Positions 52,393 to 61,016 of a stretch of 64,000 nucleotides of DNA are shown in pieces. The position numbers were made by a program, and so were the translations under genes. This DNA is from Kordiimonas marina (GTDB lineage: Bacteria; Pseudomonadota; Alphaproteobacteria; Sphingomonadales; Kordiimonadaceae). The first letter of the stretch is position 1; each line of letters begins with the position of its first letter. The notes beneath the pieces were generated by a model. The model saw only the letters and a program-made list of their open reading frames with translations, had not been told where the DNA came from and did not search any database. The stretch lies in NCBI RefSeq assembly GCF_023006325.1, contig NZ_JAINDF010000001.1, positions 550,863 to 614,862 on the forward strand, written 5' to 3'.

Positions 52393-52414
52393 TCGGGCCG
52401 GCGAACCGGCCCGA
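52393..52414 (-). terminator. intercistronic hairpin with UUCG loop between TonB receptor and hydrolase genes
   Basis: TCGGGCCGG (52393-52401) pairs perfectly with CCGGCCCGA (52406-52414); on the minus strand the loop is TTCG and TTTTC follows the stem. It could be a partial terminator or an mRNA stabiliser that raises receptor over hydrolase expression. Confidence 0.6.
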
Positions 52415-52449
52415 AACCACTGACTGTCACAGACTATCAAACCCTGAGG

Positions 52450-54648
52450 TTAGAACCGGGTTTTGACAGACACACCGAATGTCCGCGGGCGGCTTGTCTG
52501 GATACGGACATCGCCCATGAAACGGTTGAACAGGTTGACCGGACGCTCATCCCAGAGGTTGTCGACGAAGAGGTCTATTTCATAGTTACCCATCATCACC
52601 CCGGCCCGGACGTTGCCCATGGTATAGGCTGGTTGCGCGTCCGCCGCAGCGACCCCGCCGGTGCCGGTTGCAGTCGCAAAGCCGTTCCGGGACGCGCCGA
52701 CATGCTGGACACTGCCTTGAACGAAGGCATCCACACTGTCCGTCAGCGCGAAGCTGTAGCGGGCAAGCGCTGCCAGGTTCACATCCGGCACACCCGGGAT
52801 ATTGTCGCCCTTCTTGCCATCACCAGGGAGCGGCTGGTCTTCTTCCAATTGCGCATTGGTGTAGGACCCGGACAGGGAGATATCGAGCCCTTCCATCGGC
52901 CGCAGGGTCATCTCGGCTTCAACACCTTTACTGCTGGCCTTGCCCGCATTAGCGGTGAAGGAGAAGCCGTCCGAACGCAGGACAGTCACCTGAATGTTCG
53001 ACCAGTCCACATAGAAAGCGGCAAGGTTCAGGGTCATGCGGCCGTCGAGTAAAGTGCTCTTCGCGCCAACCTCGTAGCTCCACAGACTGTCGGAATCATA
53101 GGACGTCGGTGACGGCTCACCCGTATCGGGGTCAGGCGGGTTACCCTGCCCGGTCGTTCCGCCCTGGCGGAAGCCTTTTGCCGCGGTGGTATAGAGCATG
53201 AAGTCTTTAGACGCCTGGTACGACAGCAGGAATTTGGGTGTAACACCATTTTCCGCCACGCTCGTATTCACAGTCGTCGCCGGACCGACCAGAAGACCGG
53301 AGGTGTAGCTGGAATCTTCAACCTTGATGTCGAACCAGCGCAGCCCAACCGTGGCCTTCAATTTGTCGGTCAGGTCATAGGACGCCTCACCGAACAGGGC
53401 GACCTGCCGGGTGGTTGTCGGGATAGAAGCCTCAACCAGGGTAAGGGGGTCTGTCGACAGCCCAGGGAAAAACGCCGCTTCCGCAAGCTGGTTGAAGGTC
53501 CCCTTGCCGTCCTTATAGAAGACACCGGCGATCCACTGGAACCGACCATCATTCTGCGACACGAGGCGGGTTTCATGCACCCAGGAGGTATCAGGCTCGG
53601 TATTTTCCAGATAGGCCGGAATACCACCCAGAAGCGGGGACAGGTCACGCAGGTTCGCGAATTGCCTGTCGAAATAGGACGTTGACGAATTCAGGTTCGC
53701 CCAACCTAGGTCCAAGTCCAACGTCAGGTTATAGGCGGTGAATTTGTCGTTGGTATATTCCAGATACTTCTGGTTCTGCTTCAGGTCCCCGATGGCCGGG
53801 TCATAGTGCCCGATGGCATCGTATTTGGAGTCCTGGTGAATAATATTGAAGGTCAGCATCAGGCTGTCACTGGCCTTCAGCCGGGCAGCAAACCGGCCAC
53901 CCCAGGTTTCCTCCTTGTTCACATTGTTGAGACCCAGGGTCACGTTATCCACATACCCGTCAAAGTTCCGGTAATAGCCGACAGCGCGAACCGCCAGCTT
54001 GTCATTGACGATCGGGATATTGACCATACCGTTGAGGGCATAGTTGCTGCCGCCCTTATGGGTGCTGGAATAGGTTCCCTGCACATCGGCGGCAAAGTTT
54101 TCCAGATCGGGCTTGTTGGTGATGATGCGGATGGTCCCGCCCATCGAACCTTCCCCGTAAAGGGTACCCTGCGGGCCCCTCAGGACCTCAATCCGTTCGA
54201 TATCGAATATTTTCAGGTCCGGGTTCCTGGACGCAGCCCCAACCGGCACCTCATCAAAATAAACACCGGTAGTTTGGGTTTCGGCATTCACACCGCTCGA
54301 GATACCCCGAATGACGATTTTCTTGCGGCTCGGCCCCCGGTCAACAAAGGACACAGACGGCAGGCTGCGGGCATAATCCACGAAGTTGTCCGCCCCCATA
54401 TTGTCGAGCGTCTTCCCGGTCAAAGCCGAAATGGACATGGCCGTATCCTGCAGCGACACAGCCCGTTTGGTTGCGGTGACAACGATTTCTTCCAGGGCAA
54501 CTTCAGTCCCCGGCTTCTTCGCATCCCCCGCCTTTACCGCGGCACCATCTGCGGCGGCATATGCAGCCCCCACAGGCATTATCATCGCACTCGCCAGCGC
54601 AGCACAGCAAGCCGAGGACAGATATTTAATCCTGAACAAGTTTGACAA
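52450..54648 (-). CDS. TonB-dependent outer-membrane receptor (second)
   Basis: 732-aa receptor. It starts at a TTG (54648) with GGAGAG 5 bases upstream; the signal peptide is SNLFRIKYLSSACCAALASA to AAYA. The TonB box region is E-E-I-V-V-T-A-T-K-R, the plug carries V-E-V-L-R-G-P-Q-G-T-L-Y-G-E-G-S-M-G-G, and the barrel ends in V-S-V-K-T-R-F with a terminal Phe. It heads an operon with a periplasmic serine hydrolase and a D-aminoacylase-like enzyme, so its cargo may be a D-amino-acid-containing oligopeptide or muropeptide. That is inferred from context only. Confidence 0.92.
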   Translation of the reverse strand: MSNLFRIKYLSSACCAALASAMIMPVGAAYAAADGAAVKAGDAKKPGTEVALEEIVVTATKRAVSLQDTAMSISALTGKTLDNMGADNFVDYARSLPSVSFVDRGPSRKKIVIRGISSGVNAETQTTGVYFDEVPVGAASRNPDLKIFDIERIEVLRGPQGTLYGEGSMGGTIRIITNKPDLENFAADVQGTYSSTHKGGSNYALNGMVNIPIVNDKLAVRAVGYYRNFDGYVDNVTLGLNNVNKEETWGGRFAARLKASDSLMLTFNIIHQDSKYDAIGHYDPAIGDLKQNQKYLEYTNDKFTAYNLTLDLDLGWANLNSSTSYFDRQFANLRDLSPLLGGIPAYLENTEPDTSWVHETRLVSQNDGRFQWIAGVFYKDGKGTFNQLAEAAFFPGLSTDPLTLVEASIPTTTRQVALFGEASYDLTDKLKATVGLRWFDIKVEDSSYTSGLLVGPATTVNTSVAENGVTPKFLLSYQASKDFMLYTTAAKGFRQGGTTGQGNPPDPDTGEPSPTSYDSDSLWSYEVGAKSTLLDGRMTLNLAAFYVDWSNIQVTVLRSDGFSFTANAGKASSKGVEAEMTLRPMEGLDISLSGSYTNAQLEEDQPLPGDGKKGDNIPGVPDVNLAALARYSFALTDSVDAFVQGSVQHVGASRNGFATATGTGGVAAADAQPAYTMGNVRAGVMMGNYEIDLFVDNLWDERPVNLFNRFMGDVRIQTSRPRTFGVSVKTRF

Positions 54649-54974
54649 AGCGTCTCTCCCACATTTTTTGTTCCTCCACGAACTTCAGGGATTGGCTCTT
54701 GACCTCGGCTCAAGCAGTCAAACATTGCGCCAATATTTCCTTTAAGAAAATATAATTCCTATTATAATAAGTGTCAATTCATATTACCTGCATACAGGCG
54801 CTCACACAGGCGGGAGGGAATTCGGCTTATATATCGGTTAAATACCTATAAAAGAACGAATATTTTCCATTAATAACAACCATAGGTACTCTATTCGCAG
54901 CCCTTGACGCCCCATCCTGTGCAGACGGAATATAATTCCTATCCGACATACGTCCCAAACCTTGAGGAAATGAC
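54649..54974. promoter_or_regulatory. divergent promoter region with a 14-bp direct repeat
   Basis: AATATAATTCCTAT occurs identically at 54749-54762 and 54929-54942, one copy before each divergent gene (TonB receptor leftwards, DUF819 protein rightwards). The second is part of the small palindrome GGAATATAATTCC. The region is AT-rich. It is likely a shared operator. No other gene is seen in these 326 bases. Confidence 0.5.
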
Positions 54975-56120
54975 ATGAAACCAGAGGCCCTGATCTCACC
55001 CCACAATGACATGGCGCTATGGACGGCGATGTTTGTCCTTGTCGCTTTCGCTTTCTGGGCTGAGAGGACCCGGCTCGGGAAAAGCGTCTCCGGTATCATG
55101 TTGGCCATCGCCGTCTCCATGACGCTTTCCAACCTGAACATCCTCCCCAAATCGGCGCCGGCGTATGATGTTGTGTGGACATACCTCATCCCGCTTTCCA
55201 TTCCGCTTTTGCTGTTCAAGGCTGACCTTCGCCGGATCATCCCGGAGACGAAAGGCATGTTGCTCGCCTTTCTTTTCGGGGCGCTGGGCACCACGGTGGG
55301 CGCGGTCATCGGGGTCCATGTTCTGCCTTTGGGGGAAAGTGCGCCATCCCTGGCCGGGATTTTCAGCGCCACCTATATCGGCGGTAGCATGAATATGGCC
55401 GCAGTGGGCGCCGCCCTCGGGGTGCACAAGGACCTGCTGACAGCCAGTGTCGCGGCGGACAATTTTGTCGGCGTCCTATACCTGGCGCTTCTGGCCATGA
55501 TGCCGATGTTCACCTTCCTCAGGCGCTGGATACCGTCCGACATTATCGAACGCGCGGAAAAAAGCGCGGATGCCGAAGCCGAGCACAGCGTGGAACACAG
55601 CGCCCTGAACCCCTTCCATATCGCGCTCGCGCTTTCGCTCAGCTTCGCCATCTGTACGGCCAGCAACGCGCTCTCGGCCTACCTGGGGATCGGTACCTAT
55701 AATATCCTATTTGTCACCGCCTTCTCGGTGCTGATCGCCAACGCCATCCCCCAGCATATGAAGAAACTGGAGGGCGACTATGAAACCGGCCTCATCTTCA
55801 TGTATCTGTTTTTCATCATCGTGGGCGCAGGCGCGGATATCGCCGCCATGTTCGAGAATGCGCTGATTATTGCGGCCTTCTGCGCGATCATCCTGTTTTT
55901 CCACATGGTCACCATCTTCGGGGCCGGATGGTTTTTCAAGCTGGACCTGGCGGAAATCATCATCGCCTCGAACGCCTGCTCGTCCGGGCCGGCCAGCGCC
56001 GTCGCACTGGCCGCAGGGAAATCCTGGAAGGAGCTGATCACACCCGCCGTCATGCTGGGTGTCTTCGGCTATGTCATCGCCAACTTCATCGGCATCAGCT
56101 TGGCAGGGCTTCTCTCCTGA
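54975..56120 (+). CDS. DUF819 family membrane protein
   Basis: 381-aa protein with about ten membrane helices, matching DUF819 (YjcL-like) in size and in S-A-T-Y-I-G-G-S-M-N-M-A-A-V-G and A-S-N-A-C-S-S-G-P-A-S-A-V-A-L-A-A-G. The re-entrant G-G-S-M-N and C-S-S-G-P motifs suggest an inverted-repeat transporter. GAGGAAATGAC precedes the ATG. It is divergent from the TonB receptor operon, so it may carry the same substrate or its hydrolysis product across the inner membrane. The family's function is not established. Confidence 0.85.
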   Translation: MKPEALISPHNDMALWTAMFVLVAFAFWAERTRLGKSVSGIMLAIAVSMTLSNLNILPKSAPAYDVVWTYLIPLSIPLLLFKADLRRIIPETKGMLLAFLFGALGTTVGAVIGVHVLPLGESAPSLAGIFSATYIGGSMNMAAVGAALGVHKDLLTASVAADNFVGVLYLALLAMMPMFTFLRRWIPSDIIERAEKSADAEAEHSVEHSALNPFHIALALSLSFAICTASNALSAYLGIGTYNILFVTAFSVLIANAIPQHMKKLEGDYETGLIFMYLFFIIVGAGADIAAMFENALIIAAFCAIILFFHMVTIFGAGWFFKLDLAEIIIASNACSSGPASAVALAAGKSWKELITPAVMLGVFGYVIANFIGISLAGLLS

Positions 56121-56138
56121 AGCCCCGCCGCCCGGTTA

Positions 56139-58352
56139 TCAGTTCGCGGGTATGTCAGGAAAATCCCTGTTCTGAATGGGATAGTCCTGCCATCCGTCGA
56201 AATCGAAATGCCACCATTCCCACGGATAGATTTTAAAGTCATTTTCCTCCATGGCCCGGCGCAGCAGGTCCTTGTGCCAGCGCTCAAGGTCGCTGCCGCC
56301 GATATATTGCGGCCAGGAGCGGGTCCATAGCTCGTCATACCGGCCGGGCATGGTGATAACCTTGCCGCTTTTCAGGTCGAAAAGCGTCAGGTCCACCGCA
56401 GCACCCCGGTTATGGCGGGAGCCGTCAGGCGGGTAGGCAACATAGATTTTCGAGTCCTGCGGCGTGGCATCCCAGAAGATTTTGGTGACATACCACGGCC
56501 GGTATCCGTCATGGATCAACAGGCCATAGCCCCGCTTCCTAAGCCAATCGTCGACCCTGCGGAGGGCAAGGGCCGCCGGCCGTTCCATAAAGGCGCGCGC
56601 CTGCGGATACACCGGCGTGCCGATGAAGTTGTTGGCCGTGGCATAGCGGATATCCAGCTTCAAGCGCGGGTCGATCTTGATAAGCTCAACCAGATCCGGG
56701 GTTTTGGTGCCACCCTCACCCTTCGGCGGCACGGCCTTCAACGCGCCCGTGCGCAGGCTGTCATTGATCCGGACACCGGCGCGGACTTTCTCCTGCACTT
56801 CGGCACCAAAATCATGCCGGGCATAGGCCCGGCCAAGGAACGCGACCTTCACCCCCTGCCCGGAAGCATCCGTGCTGAAGATCAGGTTTTCCCCGGCATA
56901 TACATTGCCTTCAGGCAGGCGGTAGACATCGGTAGCAATCCGTGTGAGCGGCACATAGTAGCGCCCGTCAAGGCGGGCATAGGCCTTGCCGTCCCACTGA
57001 TAGAGGCGGATGAAATCCTTCTGCGTGCCATATTCACCCATCAGCCCAGCAAGCTCGGCACTGGGTGCCTTCGGCTTCTGCCAAACCGCACGCTGATATG
57101 TCTTGCCGTTCAGGCGCACCCAGCGGCCTTCTGGGTCGATCACCAGGTCGGGCGAAAAATGACGGACATCATCCAGATACCAGGCACCGTTCTTCTGCCG
57201 CACCTCCGCCGTAACCGACGCCGCCTCCAGGTATAATTTGTCCCAAAGCGAGCGCAGGATCAGACCTTCGCCGCCGTCCTGATAATAGCCAGCGAGCTTC
57301 TCCTTGATAGCCGCAGGTACCAGGTCAGGGACGATATAGTCCGGCAGCGGCGCGCCCTTCGCGGCGGCCTGCATCAGCTTTTCACCGTAGCGTGCCAGAT
57401 GCGCCACCACTGGCGTCGCCTGGGAGCCACCTAAAACCGCCACACCGATTTTCCGGACCGGATCAAACCGGACTGCAGCGCTGTGGCCATAAACCGCGCC
57501 GCCATAGCTGACCGAACCGGCGGCGCCGACATCCCGCCGATGGATACCCGGCTTGGTCACGTCATTCCATGCAGGAAGGGCCCACAAGACGGCAAGCGCC
57601 TTAGCCCCGAGAAGCTGGCATTTTCCGGCCTCACCGCGCCCGGACAGCAGCGCATCCATAAAGCGGCCCAGGTCCTTTGCCGAACTATAAGCCCCCTCGC
57701 CAGCCACTTGGTTCACATCACCGCGGGGAGCGGTAACCGGGTCACCGTCATAGGACGTATACTGGCCGTCCACAATGGGACGCGGCAGCTGCGCCCCACG
57801 GAAGCCGCTGTGGTTCATCTGCGCGCAACCAAAAATACGGGCCTTGGCAATCGCCTCATAGGGTTGCCCTTCGACTGCCTCCAACACTTTGGCCAGCACC
57901 CGTGCCGTTGAGGCCGACTGCACCTGATGTGCCATAAGCTGCCTGAGGGTGACGGGAGTCTTTCCAGCTGTGCCAGCCGCAAAACCCGGCAGGTATTTTC
58001 GGACAGGCATGTCCAGATCCAACTTATTTTGTTCCGCCAGTTGCAGGACCAGAACATCCACGAACAATTCGCTGACCGCGCCAAGCCTATAGGCACTGTC
58101 GGCCGAGGCAGGCCTCTTTCCGGCGATATCCTCGTGACCCGCGCTGCCCTGCCAAACGCCCCCCCGGCCTGCGACCAGAACCGCCGACAAGGCCGGAATT
58201 TTCTTGGCCGTCTGCTCGGTTTTCAGGGCGTGGGAGAAAAGCTGTGCCGCGGCGGCCCACTTTGGCGGCGGCGCGGCGGCGCCAGCCTGCCCCCCCAGGA
58301 AAGCCGCAGACATCAGACACGCCAAAGCACCCCACCGCGTTTTCAACAACAT
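56139..58352 (-). CDS. fusion of a degenerate penicillin-binding domain with a VanX-type D-Ala-D-Ala dipeptidase
   Basis: 737-aa exported protein; ATG at 58352 with GGAAGG upstream, signal peptide MLLKTRWGAL...AGAAA. Residues ~30-330 resemble a serine hydrolase/beta-lactamase domain, but the S-x-x-K motif reads A92-V-S-E95 and the Y-x-N Tyr is not seen, so it is probably catalytically dead. A middle domain resembles the lipocalin-like region of such proteins. The C-terminal ~200 residues form a VanX/DdpX peptidase M15 domain with intact zinc and catalytic residues: D-G-Y-R-P, S-R-H647-N-R-G-A-A-V-D654, and E712-W-W-H715. It is downstream of dsdA by 55 bases and would release D-Ala from D-Ala-D-Ala. 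Confidence 0.88.
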   Translation of the reverse strand: MLLKTRWGALACLMSAAFLGGQAGAAAPPPKWAAAAQLFSHALKTEQTAKKIPALSAVLVAGRGGVWQGSAGHEDIAGKRPASADSAYRLGAVSELFVDVLVLQLAEQNKLDLDMPVRKYLPGFAAGTAGKTPVTLRQLMAHQVQSASTARVLAKVLEAVEGQPYEAIAKARIFGCAQMNHSGFRGAQLPRPIVDGQYTSYDGDPVTAPRGDVNQVAGEGAYSSAKDLGRFMDALLSGRGEAGKCQLLGAKALAVLWALPAWNDVTKPGIHRRDVGAAGSVSYGGAVYGHSAAVRFDPVRKIGVAVLGGSQATPVVAHLARYGEKLMQAAAKGAPLPDYIVPDLVPAAIKEKLAGYYQDGGEGLILRSLWDKLYLEAASVTAEVRQKNGAWYLDDVRHFSPDLVIDPEGRWVRLNGKTYQRAVWQKPKAPSAELAGLMGEYGTQKDFIRLYQWDGKAYARLDGRYYVPLTRIATDVYRLPEGNVYAGENLIFSTDASGQGVKVAFLGRAYARHDFGAEVQEKVRAGVRINDSLRTGALKAVPPKGEGGTKTPDLVELIKIDPRLKLDIRYATANNFIGTPVYPQARAFMERPAALALRRVDDWLRKRGYGLLIHDGYRPWYVTKIFWDATPQDSKIYVAYPPDGSRHNRGAAVDLTLFDLKSGKVITMPGRYDELWTRSWPQYIGGSDLERWHKDLLRRAMEENDFKIYPWEWWHFDFDGWQDYPIQNRDFPDIPAN

Positions 58353-58407
58353 AGCTTTTCCTTCCATGGGGACGCCCGGATCAGCTGCTTGACCGGGCTT
58401 CCCGACC

Positions 58408-59733
58408 TCAATTTTTCTGACGTCCAGTTCTTTTCCGGCGGGCTATGGCGCCTTCTCTGAAAAATGCTTCATAGTCCTGATCCGGCAGGAAACGCCCGCC
58501 GGTGGTCCAGATGACATGAACGGCGTCTGCCATAGGGCCCGCCAGGTCGTTGCAGATGCAATAAGCCCGTCCTGCCGCCGAGCCATAAAGATGAACTGGC
58601 CCAAACACACCCGCCGCCGCGGAGGGTTCGACACGAAGCCCTTCGGTCTCCTTCAGAAGGAACAATCCTTCCATCAAGCGTTCATCGCGGACCGTAAAAA
58701 TACCGGACAAAATCGGCCGCATCAGACCTGACGCCAGAACCGATGCCGTCCCCACCGCCAGGCCATCCGCCTCCGTGACATTATCGAGCCCATAGTCATA
58801 AACCGACACGGGGCCGCCTGTTTCCTTGATCATCTCAACCAACATGCAAGGCGATGCGACAGGCTCAGCAAAAAAGGGATGAGCATGACCACCGAACACC
58901 TGATGCGCGCCAAAGGCTATGCCCCCAGGCGCACCGCCTATCCCGCACGGCAGATAAAGAAATAGCGGCCGCGTCGCGCCGATCTCGATCCCCAGATCAC
59001 AGAGCTGTTCCTTCAGCTCGAGCGCTGCAACGCTGTAGCCCAGGAACAAAAGCCGGGAGCCTTCATCATCGACAAAATAGGTTTGTTCTTGGGCCTCGGC
59101 GCGGGAAGCTGCCTGCCGCACGGCAAAGGTATAGTCATCATCATATTCAAAAACGGTTGCGCCGCGCTCCCGCAAAAGCGCTTTCTTCCAGGCCTTGGCG
59201 TCCCGCGACATATGAACTTCAACCTGAAACCCGAGCGCGCGGCCAACGATGCCGACGCTGAGCCCCAGATTACCGGTACTACCAACCGCGATCACACGGT
59301 CGGCGAAAACCTTCTTCATTTCCGGGCTTAACAGCCGTTCAACAGGGTCTTCACGGGTCATATAGCCGTTCTGCACGGCCCAATCCCACGCATGGGAGAA
59401 AACTTCAAAGATTCCTCCCCGCGCCTTTATCGACCCCGCAACCGGAAGGTCATGGTCGGCTTTGACGAAAAGCTGACCCACGGCATCCGGGTCGTCAAAA
59501 AGCGCGTCCTGAAGGCGTGGCACGGGGATAAGCGCCGAGCGGACACCGCCGATGGCATCCAGGTCCGGGAACAGCTGGCGCAGGGCCGGGGTCATCTGCT
59601 TGAAACGGTCGCAGGCATCAACAAAGTCCGCTCGCGTCAGGGCAGCACCAGTCCTGTCGGAATCCGTTCCGTGCCGTGATGGGTTAAGCCAGAAGATTTC
59701 TTTATAGCTTTTTACGTCATCGGCGATCGCCAT
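58408..59733 (-). CDS. dsdA: D-serine ammonia-lyase
   Basis: 441-aa PLP-dependent enzyme that deaminates D-serine to pyruvate and ammonia in the cytoplasm. The PLP Lys is in A-G-S-I-K-A-R-G-G, the phosphate-binding loops are G-S-T-G-N-L-G-L-S and P-C-G-I-G-G-A-P-G-G; length and N-terminal W-L-N-P match DsdA. It is divergent from a LysR gene at 59919, the arrangement of dsdC-dsdA. The 185-base region between them holds a 12-bp inverted repeat. The VanX-fusion gene follows in the same operon. Confidence 0.93.
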   Translation of the reverse strand: MAIADDVKSYKEIFWLNPSRHGTDSDRTGAALTRADFVDACDRFKQMTPALRQLFPDLDAIGGVRSALIPVPRLQDALFDDPDAVGQLFVKADHDLPVAGSIKARGGIFEVFSHAWDWAVQNGYMTREDPVERLLSPEMKKVFADRVIAVGSTGNLGLSVGIVGRALGFQVEVHMSRDAKAWKKALLRERGATVFEYDDDYTFAVRQAASRAEAQEQTYFVDDEGSRLLFLGYSVAALELKEQLCDLGIEIGATRPLFLYLPCGIGGAPGGIAFGAHQVFGGHAHPFFAEPVASPCMLVEMIKETGGPVSVYDYGLDNVTEADGLAVGTASVLASGLMRPILSGIFTVRDERLMEGLFLLKETEGLRVEPSAAAGVFGPVHLYGSAAGRAYCICNDLAGPMADAVHVIWTTGGRFLPDQDYEAFFREGAIARRKRTGRQKN

Positions 59734-59776
59734 AAGCCTAAATCTCTGTTTGATCTATTACGAGACACAATAGTGC

Positions 59777-59819
59777 ATCTACACTTCTCCCCCCAAGGAA
59801 TGAGGAAAGAAGTGTAGAT
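59777..59819. promoter_or_regulatory. 12-bp perfect inverted repeat in the dsdA / lysR promoter region
   Basis: ATCTACACTTCT (59777-59788) and AGAAGTGTAGAT (59808-59819) are perfect inverse complements with a 19-base spacer, lying between the divergent genes. Operator for the LysR regulator or a leader hairpin. The spacing is larger than a classic LysR box. Confidence 0.55.
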
Positions 59820-59918
59820 TGCAAGCCACTGATTGAGCCGGTATGTCAGTGTCCACCTTATTGCTAGATCAGGCGCAAACTTCTTGCAAACGATAGAATA
59901 TTATATGAAATATAAGAT

Positions 59919-60902
59919 ATGCTTATATCTGGAAACACCATATCGCCCTACCTGATCGGCAACCTGTTCTTTTTTGATGTGGTCTGCCGGCACCTTTCCT
60001 TCAGTAGCGCTGCGGAAGAATTGAACGTTTCGCAGGCGGCCGTCAGCCAACGCATCCGCCAGCTTGAGGAACAGCTCGGACTCCCACTATTCCACCGGCA
60101 CGCACGCGGCGTCACCCTGACGAAGGCGGGGGCCAGCCTGCATAATGGAACCACGGATGGCTTCGGAGCGATTAGCAGCGCGGTCTCAAAATTGGCCGCT
60201 TCACAGACCAGGAATGATCTTGTCGTCAGTTGCCCGCCATCCCTGGCGATGGACTGGCTGATCCCAAGGCTGGATGACTTTTACGCCACGCACCCCGACA
60301 TCAAGCTGAAGATACTGGCGGAATACAAAGCGCCGAGCAGGGAAGATTTTCAGCATGGCGGCATTGACGTCGCCCTCCGGTACGAACCCCCGGTCCTGCA
60401 TCAGGGGCTCACCGCGGAGAATATCGCGGAAGAACAAATCGTTCCCGTCTGCACGCCCGCCTTCAAGCAGAAGCTTCAGCCGCGGAAAGATCTCGCAAAA
60501 GCCCTGGCCAAAGTCCCCCTACTACACGATGGGGAGGCCTGGGACGGCGCGCCAAATGATTATGAATGGGCAACCTGGCTGCGCCAGAACCATATCCGGG
60601 ATTTTGCCTGCCCTTACGAAAAATTCTTCAACCTGGCACAGCTTGCGGTCAAGGCCGCGCTTCAGGGACAGGGGGTTGCCATTGGCCGTGCGACCATCAT
60701 CCTGGACTATCTGATCAAGGGAGACTTGATCATGCTCGACAAGGCGCCTGTCGCCTCCGGCCTCTGGTATCGTTTCATTACCCCAGAAAGTGCGGAAGAA
60801 ACCGAGCAGGTGGCTAAATTCAAGTCCTGGTTCCGGGAAAACACCCAGTCCTCCTCGGAGGTGCTCAAGCAATTCCTTCAAACCGGCGCACCTGCCCCCT
60901 AG
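59919..60902 (+). CDS. LysR-family transcriptional regulator (GcvA/DsdC-like)
   Basis: 327-aa regulator. The N-terminal winged helix (residues ~12-72) has L-S-F-S-S-A-A-E-E-L-N-V-S-Q-A-A-V-S-Q-R-I-R-Q-L-E-E-Q-L-G, typical of the GcvA subgroup. The C-terminal periplasmic-binding-like domain senses the effector. It is divergent from dsdA, so D-serine is the likely inducer. No clear ribosome-binding site precedes the ATG at 59919, so the message may be leaderless or the start slightly different. Confidence 0.9.
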   Translation: MLISGNTISPYLIGNLFFFDVVCRHLSFSSAAEELNVSQAAVSQRIRQLEEQLGLPLFHRHARGVTLTKAGASLHNGTTDGFGAISSAVSKLAASQTRNDLVVSCPPSLAMDWLIPRLDDFYATHPDIKLKILAEYKAPSREDFQHGGIDVALRYEPPVLHQGLTAENIAEEQIVPVCTPAFKQKLQPRKDLAKALAKVPLLHDGEAWDGAPNDYEWATWLRQNHIRDFACPYEKFFNLAQLAVKAALQGQGVAIGRATIILDYLIKGDLIMLDKAPVASGLWYRFITPESAEETEQVAKFKSWFRENTQSSSEVLKQFLQTGAPAP

Positions 60903-61016
60903 ACCCGGAAACCGTTTGACGTTTAGGGAAGAAGAACGGCATAGTCCTGAAAGCCGGTTTATGTCTCAGTGTCCTCCATATTGTGGTTTTCCCCAATAGC
61001 GAACAGAGGACAGAAC

